From Turicibacter sp. TJ11 (GTDB taxonomy: Bacteria > Bacillota_I > Bacilli_A > MOL361 > Turicibacteraceae), in the NCBI RefSeq assembly GCF_021497505.1, contig NZ_CP069349.1, forward strand, positions 273,861 to 337,860: a stretch of DNA of 64,000 nt, written 5' to 3'. Position numbers and translations under genes: made by a program. The stretch's first letter is position 1; every line of letters begins with the position of its first letter. Positions 35,659 through 43,967 of the stretch are shown one piece after another. The notes beneath the pieces are model-generated. The model worked only from the letters and a program-made list of their open reading frames with translations, did no database searches and was not told the DNA's origin.

Positions 35659-37050
35659 ATGCAAAAAGAGGGGATTAAAATTGTAACCATTGGTGGGGGA
35701 AGTAGTTATACTCCAGAATTAATGGAAGGATTTATTAAACGTTATGAAGAGTTACCAATTCGCGAGTTTTGGTTAGTAGATATTGAAGAAGGAAAAGAGA
35801 AGTTAGCGATTGTCGGAGAAATGGCACAACGTATGTGGGATGCTTCTCCTTATGACGTTAAAGTTCATTTAACACTTGATCGTAAAGAAGCATTAAAAGA
35901 TGCTGATTTTGTTACGACACAATTTCGCGTTGGTTTGTTAAATGCACGTATTAAAGACGAACGCATTCCATTTTCTCATGGTATGTTAGGACAAGAAACA
36001 AATGGTGCTGGGGGAATCTTTAAAGCCTTACGTACTATTCCAGTGATTTTAGATATTGTGGAAGATATGAAAGAGTTATGTCCAAATGCATGGTTAATTA
36101 ACTTCACTAATCCAAGTGGAATGGTGACAGAGGCAATTATCAAGCATGGAGGATGGAAAAAATGTATCGGACTATGTAATGTTCCTATCAATTCCATGAT
36201 GAAAGAACCTGAAATGTTAGAGGTTAAAGAAGAAGATTTAATTTATCAATTTGCTGGATTAAATCACTTCCACTGGCATAAAGTAACTGATCGATCTGGA
36301 AAAGATGTGACAATGGATATTATTGATGCCATGTATACAAAAGATGATGGAACACCAGCTAATATCTTTAAAGTTAATTTCTTAAAAGAACAACTTGAAC
36401 AAATGAAGTTAATTCCATGTGGATATCATCGCTATTATTATTTACAAGATGAAATGTTAAAACATGGATTAGAAGAGTATCATGGCATTGGAACAAGAGG
36501 TGAGCAAGTTAAAAAGACAGAAGCCGAATTGTTCGAATTATACAAAGATAAAGATTTAAATTATAAACCAGAGCAATTAACTCAACGTGGAGGAACTTAT
36601 TATAGTGATGCCGCTTGTGAATGCATTAACGCTATTTATAATGACAAAGGACTTCCAATGGTTGTTTCTACACAAAATAACGGATCATTACCTGATTTAC
36701 CTTCGGATAGTGTTGTAGAAGTGACGAGCTATATTACCGGTAAAGGTGCAATGCCAGTTGCTTGGGGACCACTTGATAGTGCTGAAAAAGGATGGCTTCA
36801 AGTCATGAAAGCAATGGAAGAATGTACAATTAAAGCTGCCATTACTGGAGATTATGGCTTAGCACTACAAGCCTTCTTATTAAACCCACAAATCATTGGT
36901 GGAAAAGTAGCGCAAGAGTTATTAGATGAAATGCTTGTTGCTCATGAAAGATACTTACCACAATTTAAAGAAAAAATTCAAGAATTAAAAGCAAATGGTG
37001 TCACGGTAAAAGATGAAAAAGTACAAGCATTAATGGAACAAGGATATTAA
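35659..37050 (+). CDS. licH: 6-phospho-beta-glucosidase, glycoside hydrolase family 4
   Basis: GH4 enzymes use NAD+ and a divalent metal in a redox-elimination mechanism to cleave 6-phospho-glucosides. The 463-residue protein has the Rossmann motif VTIGGGSSYTPELMEGF, QFRVGLLNARIKDERIP, the substrate and metal region INFTNPSGMVTEA, the metal Cys/His context IGLCNVP, and FAGLNHFHW. The sequence is of the LicH/CelF beta type, not the alpha-glucosidase or galactosidase type. GAAGGAGAG lies 8 nt before the ATG at 35659. A TTG at 35641 is upstream of that site and is rejected. Confidence 0.94.
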   Translation: MQKEGIKIVTIGGGSSYTPELMEGFIKRYEELPIREFWLVDIEEGKEKLAIVGEMAQRMWDASPYDVKVHLTLDRKEALKDADFVTTQFRVGLLNARIKDERIPFSHGMLGQETNGAGGIFKALRTIPVILDIVEDMKELCPNAWLINFTNPSGMVTEAIIKHGGWKKCIGLCNVPINSMMKEPEMLEVKEEDLIYQFAGLNHFHWHKVTDRSGKDVTMDIIDAMYTKDDGTPANIFKVNFLKEQLEQMKLIPCGYHRYYYLQDEMLKHGLEEYHGIGTRGEQVKKTEAELFELYKDKDLNYKPEQLTQRGGTYYSDAACECINAIYNDKGLPMVVSTQNNGSLPDLPSDSVVEVTSYITGKGAMPVAWGPLDSAEKGWLQVMKAMEECTIKAAITGDYGLALQAFLLNPQIIGGKVAQELLDEMLVAHERYLPQFKEKIQELKANGVTVKDEKVQALMEQGY

Positions 37051-37052
37051 GA

Positions 37053-37076
37053 AATGGCCGAAAGGCCATTTTTTTT
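37053..37076 (+). terminator. GH4 gene terminator
   Basis: AATGGCC-GAAA-GGCCATT with a T-run, 2 nt after the stop. Confidence 0.93.
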
Positions 37077-37587
37077 GCTTTCTTATTAAAGTGAAGCTAA
37101 ACGACTTTTAATCCAGAACCCTGTCTTGAAGATTTAGCTAGATACAAATAAAAGAGAAAGAGTATGATGACGAGTAAAATGTTAAAAGGACCACTTTTTG
37201 GTTTGTAGGAGACGATTTTAAAGTAGTGCTGTTTAAAATGATGATTCTTTAACTAAAATAAAGAAAAGCCATACTTTTTTATTGTCAGATGAAGGAGTTT
37301 AATGGTAGTCTTAATGTAAAATCATTTGTTTAGCTTGTCATTAAAAAATGCCTTTAATGTATATCCACCTAGACTTGTTTTGGTCAGTGATCATCATGCA
37401 TCTGGGAGGAATAGATAGCCCGAAAAATGCAGTTTTATGTTTGGCTACCGTGGTGTTAGTTTAAACTTAATGCTAACCGTTAAATGGATAGAAATAAGAG
37501 TTATGTATTGTTTTTAATGAAGTGGATAACGAGGCGAAAAAGTAACGTGATAAAAAATTAGTGATAAAGGGAAAAAGGATGGGATAG
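37077..37587 (+). other. 500-nt interval without a recognisable gene
   Basis: Only short frames occur. One of 38 codons starting near 37334 reads MPLMYIHLDLFWSVIIMHLG and then continues to a stop; it has no ribosome site and looks like membrane-protein debris. Another of 15 codons starts MMTSKMLKGPLFGL. Neither is called as a gene. The stretch could be the remains of a lost gene. Confidence 0.4.
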
Positions 37588-38223
37588 ATGAAGCGGTTTG
37601 TGATGATTTTTGTGGTAGTCATATGTTTGTGCGGATGTAATAAAAAGTCAACAGTAATTGTTCATGAAACAGACATTAATTCTCAACGATTATTAATTTT
37701 AGACGAAGTAAATCGAGAGGATTATGAAACAAGTGAAGTTTATGCGCTAGGAGATCCATTAGTATTTCTAGCGGGGAGTAATAATGATTTACTCTGGCAA
37801 GTGACATTAACAGGGTATGAGGTCGTTGAAGATCGTTATGAAAAAGTAAAAAAAGCATTAGTTCTTCATTTTAATTATCGTTATTTAATGCAGGAATTTT
37901 TAATGATGCAAACCTTAAACCCGCTAATTTCTCCAACGGTTTTTTATCACGAAACAGCTTTAAAGCAACAGAGTTTAGCAGAGGCAACTATTGCATATAA
38001 CTTAGGAAATTATGCAAATAGTCCTCATATTCTTTACGAGCCAGTTGTTAATAACGAAATGATTTGTCAGTTAGTTTATTTGAAGCCAAATAGTGAACAA
38101 AATTGTTTTAGTTATTATAGCTATGCTGGTGAAGGAGACTATCTGATCAGCTTTGAAACAGCTTCCGGTGAACATGTTAATTACTTGGTTCAAGTAAAAG
38201 AAGAAAGAGATGTCGAATTTTAA
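37588..38223 (+). CDS. Uncharacterised lipoprotein
   Basis: The 211-residue product has a lipoprotein signal peptide with lipobox LCGC (Cys17 acylated), so it is anchored on the outer face of the membrane. The mature part is rich in beta-type residues with segments such as DLLWQVTLTGYEVVEDRYEK, TVFYHETALKQQSLAEATIA, and VVNNEMICQLVYLKPNSEQN. Two cysteines in the last third could form a disulphide. No known domain is recognised. The ribosome site is weak (GGATGGGATAG). The following gene encodes another envelope protein but has its own leader. Confidence 0.75.
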   Translation: MKRFVMIFVVVICLCGCNKKSTVIVHETDINSQRLLILDEVNREDYETSEVYALGDPLVFLAGSNNDLLWQVTLTGYEVVEDRYEKVKKALVLHFNYRYLMQEFLMMQTLNPLISPTVFYHETALKQQSLAEATIAYNLGNYANSPHILYEPVVNNEMICQLVYLKPNSEQNCFSYYSYAGEGDYLISFETASGEHVNYLVQVKEERDVEF

Positions 38224-38340
38224 GAAAATTAATCCAAAAAACTAAATATTATTTAAAATATATAACATTATGGTATGATTAACATGGGATAAAAAAGGTT
38301 GGTAAGAGAGACTTTGATTTTTATTTAAAGGGGACATGTT

Positions 38341-39603
38341 ATGAGTACAAAGAAAAAAGTATTAATTGGAGGAGCTATTGTCATTGCAGTAGCCGGATTA
38401 GTATTTGGTGGGGTACAAACATATAAGTACTATCAAGCAAAAGAGTTGGTTTTATCCTATCAAGAGATGACACTTCCTAATATTAAGGTCAATGATCAAG
38501 ACGTATCAGAAATTTCAAAAGGTCAGTTAACTGAGCGCTTAAAAGAAGAAATCGATGGTTTCGAAAATCAAGCGATTGAAGTCGTTGTTAATGATCAAAC
38601 TTTTTCTAAGACACTAAAAGATTTAGGGATTTCTATTAGTGAAGATATTAATGAACTAGCAAATGAAATTTTTTCAATCGGAAAAGATTTAAACATTTTT
38701 GAACAAGCTGAGCGAATTAAAGAAGCGCCTTTAGTCGAATATACCATTACATATAGTTATGATGAAGCATTAGTTGAAGAGTGGATTCAGTCAATTGCTG
38801 ATGAAGTTTATGTCGAAAAAGAAGAAGCGACGTTTAAGATGGTATCGAGTGGGAATTTCGAAGTAGGAGAAGGTCGAGATGGTTACTCAATTGATACTAA
38901 AGCAATTATTAATGAAATCAAAACAGCATTAGATGAACAGTCAAAAGAAACGATAACTGTTACAGCTGAAGGAATCATTGACAAGCGATCAAAAGATCCA
39001 GAGCTATTAAAATCGGTTAATTCTAAAATTTCTACGTATAGTTCGTCATTTCCAACTGGTATTGCGCGATCTAAAAATGTAGAATTAGCAACGTCAAAAA
39101 TTAATCGAACGTTATTGATGCCAGGTGAGGAGTTTTCATATACTAAAAAAGTTTCGCCAGTCGTTGCATCAAATGGTTATTTAAATGCCACAATCTTTGT
39201 TAATTCTCAACCTGTTGATGGAATAGGAGGAGGAATATGCCAGGTTTCTTCGACGTTGTATAATACTGTGTTACATGCTGGAATTATGCCAACAGAACGA
39301 AGAAATCATAGTCTACAAGTGGGGTATGTTCCTGCTGGATTAGATGCGACTATGGCAGAAGATTTAATTGATTTTAAATTCGTTAATACATTAGATTATC
39401 CTATTTACATTAATGCCTATACACAAAATGGTACGCTAACGATTGAGTTTTGGTCTAATGAAGATGCATTAAAAGGCATTAATTACAAACCAAGTGTTAA
39501 AACAATTGAATCAGGTAAAAAATATCAAACGTATTTAGTTGGTTATGATGTTAATGGAAATGTCGTTTATAACGAATACATTGATACAAGTACCTATAAA
39601 TAA
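38341..39603 (+). CDS. VanW-family envelope protein
   Basis: The 420-residue protein has one N-terminal membrane anchor (about 7-26). An extracytoplasmic region (about 35-235) follows that resembles the putative peptidoglycan-binding domain found before VanW domains. Residues about 240-385 match VanW: NRTLLMPGEEFSYTKKVSPV, IGGGICQVSSTLYNTVLHAG, RRNHSLQVGYVPAGLDATM and FVNTLDYPIYINAYTQNG. VanW proteins occur near cell-wall genes, but their biochemical role is not established. GGGGAC lies before the ATG, and a TATGAT near 38274 may be the -10. A terminator follows. Confidence 0.9.
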   Translation: MSTKKKVLIGGAIVIAVAGLVFGGVQTYKYYQAKELVLSYQEMTLPNIKVNDQDVSEISKGQLTERLKEEIDGFENQAIEVVVNDQTFSKTLKDLGISISEDINELANEIFSIGKDLNIFEQAERIKEAPLVEYTITYSYDEALVEEWIQSIADEVYVEKEEATFKMVSSGNFEVGEGRDGYSIDTKAIINEIKTALDEQSKETITVTAEGIIDKRSKDPELLKSVNSKISTYSSSFPTGIARSKNVELATSKINRTLLMPGEEFSYTKKVSPVVASNGYLNATIFVNSQPVDGIGGGICQVSSTLYNTVLHAGIMPTERRNHSLQVGYVPAGLDATMAEDLIDFKFVNTLDYPIYINAYTQNGTLTIEFWSNEDALKGINYKPSVKTIESGKKYQTYLVGYDVNGNVVYNEYIDTSTYK

Positions 39604-39607
39604 GAAC

Positions 39608-39641
39608 AAAAGCTTTACTTCTTAAGAGGTAAAGCTTTTTT
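39608..39641 (+). terminator. VanW gene terminator
   Basis: AAAGCTTTACTT/GAGGTAAAGCTTT with a T-run starts 5 nt after the stop. Confidence 0.9.
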
Positions 39642-39750
39642 CGTGTTGTTTCACGTGTCAGTTAAATAAATAGAGAATATCTTATATAGTATCCTGGTCA
39701 TATTAACAGCAAAAAATAAACTTGTTTCAAAAAAGAAAGACGTGATACTG

Positions 39751-40914
39751 TTGACCAATGTTATAAGAGATGAAAAATTAAAAGCAGCTTTAAATGAAAT
39801 ATATTTTAAGCAACCAGCTGATCAAGATATTACAGAAGCTCAGCTTACTAGTTTAAAGGGAGCCGTATACTTAGAACAAAAAGAAATTAAAGATTTGACT
39901 GGGATCAATTATGCAATCAATCTAACAGGATTATATCTAAATGAAAATCAAATTGCTGATTTAAGGCCGTTGCGAGAGTTACAAAACTTAGAGCAACTCA
40001 GTGTCATGAATAATCAGATTCAAGATTTAAAAGCACTTAGTTCACTTAAAAATCTTCAAAGTTTAAATATTAGTCATAATAAAATTGAAAGCTTGTGGCC
40101 GTTAACAAAGTTAAAAAAGTTAGTTACTTTGTTTTTAGATAATAACCCGCTTCAAAGTTTTGAAGAATTACGTTTTATGAAACAATTATCTTTACTCTCA
40201 ATGATGCGAGTAGGCATTTCCAATCTAAATATTATAAAATCACTCATTAATCTTGAAGTATTATATTTAGATGAAAATCGAATTCAATCGCTCCAACCCC
40301 TAAAGCACTTATCGCTATTATATCAACTTAATATTAATGACAATCAGATCAAAGATTTGACACCACTTGTTGGACTTAAGCATTTATGTATGCTATTTGC
40401 CAATCGAAATCAAATACACAGTATTGAGCCGTTAAGTAAAATGAAGCATCTTCAGTTTTTAGACTTGAATGATAATCAAATTGAGGACTTAAAACCGCTA
40501 ATTAATTTAACAGGATTAGAAGCCTTAAGCATTATGAATAATCACGTTAAAACATTAGCGCCCGTGATGCAGCTTCCTCACTTACTTGCGTTATTAGCAC
40601 AAGGAAATCAAATTAGTTCGATTTATGGACTAAAAAAAATTCCCATCATTAGTGTTGAAAATCAATTCATTGAGTGGACGACTCCAATGAATTTTAAAGC
40701 AAATCGTTTTAGACTAAAAGATCAATTAGTTGATATTGACGGAACTGTTCCTTCAATTGTCACCTTAATTCCAAAGTCGATTGATTATGATGCAAAAACC
40801 AACGAATTAGAGCTCACAGAGTTTTTAAAAGATGAGATTAAAATTCTTTTTCATAATCAAAATCAAGATTTTCCATTTAGTGGAGAGTTAATGATTACAA
40901 TTTCAAAAACTTAA
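39751..40914 (+). CDS. Internalin-like leucine-rich-repeat protein without export signal
   Basis: The 387-residue protein contains eleven successive 22-residue leucine-rich repeats (about 67-308) of the pattern LxxLxLxxNQIxDLxPLxxLxx. A C-terminal segment (about 320-385) follows: VDIDGTVPSIVTLIPKSIDY through FHNQNQDFPFSGELM. It resembles the Ig-like LRR-adjacent domain of Listeria internalins. No signal peptide, membrane segment or LPxTG motif is visible, so it is predicted cytoplasmic. It starts at TTG in the context ACGTGATACTGTTGA, which matches the leaders of two other genes here. Repeat 4 and repeat 5 are the most degenerate. Its partner is unknown. Confidence 0.85.
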   Translation: MTNVIRDEKLKAALNEIYFKQPADQDITEAQLTSLKGAVYLEQKEIKDLTGINYAINLTGLYLNENQIADLRPLRELQNLEQLSVMNNQIQDLKALSSLKNLQSLNISHNKIESLWPLTKLKKLVTLFLDNNPLQSFEELRFMKQLSLLSMMRVGISNLNIIKSLINLEVLYLDENRIQSLQPLKHLSLLYQLNINDNQIKDLTPLVGLKHLCMLFANRNQIHSIEPLSKMKHLQFLDLNDNQIEDLKPLINLTGLEALSIMNNHVKTLAPVMQLPHLLALLAQGNQISSIYGLKKIPIISVENQFIEWTTPMNFKANRFRLKDQLVDIDGTVPSIVTLIPKSIDYDAKTNELELTEFLKDEIKILFHNQNQDFPFSGELMITISKT

Positions 40915-40918
40915 ATTT

Positions 40919-40941
40919 AAGCGGTCAATTGACCGCTTTTT
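40919..40941 (+). terminator. LRR gene terminator
   Basis: AAGCGGTC-AATT-GACCGCTTTTT, 4 nt after the stop codon. Confidence 0.92.
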
Positions 40942-41054
40942 ACTTTTTAAGGCATAAAATTAATAATAAGTAACAAAATATAGATATAAAAATAAATATT
41001 ACCAAACATATTGAAATCGTTATTCATTTAATCTTAAATCTGATTAAAAAGAGG

Positions 41055-41083
41055 TATACAAATAAAAGTTAAGATGTTATAAT
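41055..41083 (+). promoter_or_regulatory. Promoter of the glycerate kinase operon
   Basis: TATACA (41055-41060) and TATAAT (41078-41083) are 17 nt apart. About 120 nt of untranslated leader follow before the start codon. Confidence 0.6.
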
Positions 41084-41206
41084 AACGCTCGCACTAAAGA
41101 AATCCCTATCAAATGTTGAGGTTTATTAGAGTGTTTTTTGAATGAATTTAAAAGAAGGTTTATTGAAAAAAAATTCTAGTAAGGGTTAAGTAAAGGAGTA
41201 TATTAA

Positions 41207-42343
41207 ATGAAAGTCGTTGTTGTCATTGACTCATTAAAAGGAAGTTTAAGTTCAATTGAAGCTGGAGAAGCTGCTAAGGCAGGAATTTTAGCAGCAAACA
41301 AAGAGGCAACGGTTATTGTCAAACCGTTAGCAGATGGAGGAGAAGGAACGACTGAAGCGTTAGTTTGTGGAATGAATGGAACGATGAATTCATTAACAGT
41401 AACAGGACCTATTTATGAACCTGTCGAAGCTCAGTACGGGATGATTGACGAAGTGGCTGTGATTGAAATGGCACAAGCAGCAGGACTTCCTCAAGTACCC
41501 GCTGATAAGCGTAATCCATTAGTCACGACTACTTATGGAGTAGGAGAAATGATTAAAGCGTGTGTGGAAGCAGGATGTAAAAAATTCATTATCGGAATTG
41601 GTGGATCGGCAACTAATGATGCTGGAATTGGAATGCTCATGGCATTAGGATATAAATTTTTAAATCAAAAAGGTGAAGAGGTCGAGCAAGGTGGACAAGG
41701 ATTGAGTCAAATTGTCTCAATTGATGATTCAAATGTATTATCAGAGTTAAAGTCATGCGAATTTAAAATCGCATGTGATGTGAACAATCCTTTATATGGA
41801 TCAGAGGGTGCTGCACATGTTTACGGTCCACAAAAAGGAGCCACTCCACAGATGGTTGAACAACTTGATGAAGGACTACGCCATTTTGCTCACGTGGTAG
41901 AAAATTATAAAGGAAAAGACTTTGCTACTTTACCTGGAGCGGGAGCTGCAGGTGGATTAGGATTTGCATTCACTGCCTTTTTAAACGGAACGTTACAATC
42001 AGGGGTTCAAATTATTTTAGAGGAAACAAAGTTAGAAGAAGCTCTTAAAGGAGCAGATTTTGTGTTAACAGGTGAAGGGCGTTTAGATCATCAAACAGCA
42101 ATGGGGAAGGCTCCAATTGGTGTTGCTAAATTAGCTAAAAAACATGGGTGTAAAGTTATTGGTGTCGCTGGATCGGTAACAAAAGAAGCAACAGCTTGTC
42201 ATGCAGAAGGAATCGATGCTTATTTTTCAATTGTAAATGGAGCAATGTCATTAGAGGAAGCGATGAATAAAGAAGTTGCAGCTGAGAATATGAAACAAAC
42301 GACGCAACAAATCTTTAATTTAATTCAAGTTGTGAACAAATAA
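41207..42343 (+). CDS. glxK: Glycerate kinase (GlxK/GarK type)
   Basis: The enzyme phosphorylates D-glycerate, giving 2- or 3-phosphoglycerate for glycolysis. The 378-residue protein shows VVIDSLKGSLSSIEAGEAAK at the N-terminus and KPLADGGEGTTEALV. FIIGIGGSATNDAGIGMLMA and LPGAGAAGGLGFAFTAFL follow, and FVLTGEGRLDHQTAMGKAPI holds the catalytic Asp. Length is normal for the type. AAGGAG precedes the ATG. It is followed 18 nt later by a GntP-family permease, so the pair probably imports and phosphorylates glycerate or a related sugar acid. Confidence 0.95.
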   Translation: MKVVVVIDSLKGSLSSIEAGEAAKAGILAANKEATVIVKPLADGGEGTTEALVCGMNGTMNSLTVTGPIYEPVEAQYGMIDEVAVIEMAQAAGLPQVPADKRNPLVTTTYGVGEMIKACVEAGCKKFIIGIGGSATNDAGIGMLMALGYKFLNQKGEEVEQGGQGLSQIVSIDDSNVLSELKSCEFKIACDVNNPLYGSEGAAHVYGPQKGATPQMVEQLDEGLRHFAHVVENYKGKDFATLPGAGAAGGLGFAFTAFLNGTLQSGVQIILEETKLEEALKGADFVLTGEGRLDHQTAMGKAPIGVAKLAKKHGCKVIGVAGSVTKEATACHAEGIDAYFSIVNGAMSLEEAMNKEVAAENMKQTTQQIFNLIQVVNK

Positions 42344-42361
42344 AGAAGTAGGAGAGATAAG

Positions 42362-43618
42362 ATGGATTTACAAATTACAACATTCGGTGCCTTATTAGGA
42401 CTAGGCGTTTCAATATTTCTAATTATTAAAAAAATTCATCCCGCTTATAGTTTAATTTTAGGTGCTTTAATCGGTGGAATAGTTGGTGGGGCAGGGTTAA
42501 CTGAGACGGTTAACATCATGATTAATGGATCAAAGGAAATGATGCCATCAATTATTCGAATTATTACATCAGGGGTTTTAGCTGGAGTGTTAATTCAAAC
42601 GGGTTCTGCTGCTAAGATTGCCGATCAAATTGTCAAACTATTAGGGGAAAAGCATGCGTTATTTGCATTAGCTTTAGCGACAATGATTTTAACTGCATCA
42701 GGGGTATTTGTCGATATTTCTGTTATTACTGTTGCTCCGATTGCATTAGCTTTAGGTAAAAAACTAAATTATTCAAAAATTGCTGTCTTACTTGCTATGA
42801 TTGGTGGAGGAAAATGCGGAAATGTCGTATCACCTAACCCAAATACGATTGCAGCTTCTGAGAACTTTGGAGTTGAATTATCAAGCTTAATGGGAGCTAA
42901 CGTTGTGGGAGCACTAGTTGGGCTAGTTGTTACAGTATTTCTTGTTAAATTACTAGTTAACAAAGGTGAGAAAGTCAAAGAAGTTGTAGAACAACATAAG
43001 CAAGAAGATTTACCAAGCTTTTTTGCAGCTATTTTAGGACCGCTTGTAGCGATTATTTTATTAGCCTTACGCCCTTTAGCTGGAATAACAGTTGATCCAT
43101 TAATTGCACTACCAGTTGGAGGATTAATTGGTGTGATTGCTTGTGGTAAAGTTAAACAGATTAATGAATATATGACATTTGGATTGGCTAAAATGATGCC
43201 TGTAGCTGTTTTATTAGTCGGAACAGGTGCGGTTGCCGGAATTATAAAAGCCTCAACAGTACAAGTTGATACAATTGCTCTTTTAAGTAGCTTAAGTATT
43301 CCTGAATTTTTATTAGCACCAATCGCTGGAATTTTAATGGGGGCAGCAACAGCCTCAACGACAGCAGGAACAACAATTGCTTCTGCAACATTTGGACCTG
43401 CAATTATGGCAGCTGGCGTTTCTGCACTAGGTGGAGCCGCAATGGTACATGCTGGGGCAACAGTTCTGGATCATCTACCTCATGGATCATTCTTCCATTC
43501 AACAGCAGGAGCTACAAACGTATCTATTAATGAACGTTTAAAATTAATCCCATATGAATCATTAATAGGTTTAGCAATTACCATTACGACAACCATTCTT
43601 TGGGGCATTATTCTATAA
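42362..43618 (+). CDS. GntP-family gluconate/glycerate-type permease
   Basis: The 418-residue protein has 11-12 membrane segments and belongs to the GntP/GntT gluconate:H+ symporter family. Typical stretches are HPAYSLILGALIGGIVGGAG, MIGGGKCGNVVSPNPNTIAA, and MGAATASTTAGTTIASATFG. HLPHGSFFHSTAGATNVSIN also fits the family. The neighbouring glycerate kinase suggests glycerate as the cargo; GntP members also carry gluconate, idonate and related acids, so this remains inference. GTAGGAGAG precedes the ATG. Confidence 0.9.
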   Translation: MDLQITTFGALLGLGVSIFLIIKKIHPAYSLILGALIGGIVGGAGLTETVNIMINGSKEMMPSIIRIITSGVLAGVLIQTGSAAKIADQIVKLLGEKHALFALALATMILTASGVFVDISVITVAPIALALGKKLNYSKIAVLLAMIGGGKCGNVVSPNPNTIAASENFGVELSSLMGANVVGALVGLVVTVFLVKLLVNKGEKVKEVVEQHKQEDLPSFFAAILGPLVAIILLALRPLAGITVDPLIALPVGGLIGVIACGKVKQINEYMTFGLAKMMPVAVLLVGTGAVAGIIKASTVQVDTIALLSSLSIPEFLLAPIAGILMGAATASTTAGTTIASATFGPAIMAAGVSALGGAAMVHAGATVLDHLPHGSFFHSTAGATNVSINERLKLIPYESLIGLAITITTTILWGIIL

Positions 43619-43640
43619 ATTTAAAATGTTATAAATAGCT

Positions 43641-43674
43641 AAAAAGGACGATGAATTAGACATCGTCCTTTTTT
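43641..43674 (+). terminator. Terminator of the glycerate operon
   Basis: AAAAAGGACGATG/CATCGTCCTTTTTT around a 7-nt loop; usable on both strands. Confidence 0.92.
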
Positions 43675-43924
43675 ATTTTTCAACTTTTAATCCTTGAGGT
43701 GAAGGAGGGGGGAGCTTCATTTCCTGTCTAATCTGTACCCCGCTCTAAGGAGAGAGGATAATAGTGAAGTCATGTTTTATTGACTTCCTAAATCAAGCTG
43801 TTAGACGTTAATGGTTCATATAAGACTGACGTAAGGGTCCAGTTGTTATTCATTGTGGGAGTTAACATTGAAAAGACATTAGCTTTCTGCTTGTGTTATC
43901 TTTGTTTAAGATATTACATAATAA
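43675..43924 (+). other. Intergenic region with a G-rich block and a possible 15-codon frame
   Basis: This AT-rich neighbourhood contains an unusually G-rich block (GAAGGAGGGGGGAGC, near 43701), followed by CCCCGCTC about 35 nt later that could pair with it. A 15-codon frame (GTG 43764 to TAA 43811) follows a good GGAGAGAGG site, encoding MKSCFIDFLNQAVRR. Evidence is too thin for a gene call. Confidence 0.3.
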
Positions 43925-43955
43925 TAAAAACCCCACCATCGATTGATGGTGGGGG
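43925..43955 (-). terminator. Terminator of the LTA-synthase-family gene
   Basis: CCCCACCATC/GATGGTGGGG is followed on the minus strand by a T-run. It lies 13 nt after the stop codon of the gene at 43968. Confidence 0.9.
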
Positions 43956-43967
43956 ACTGTCAATTAA

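Noticed and set aside
37334-37450. 38-codon hydrophobic frame in the interval after the GH4 gene
   Set aside because: No ribosome site, no promoter context and no recognisable family; noted only as possible gene debris.
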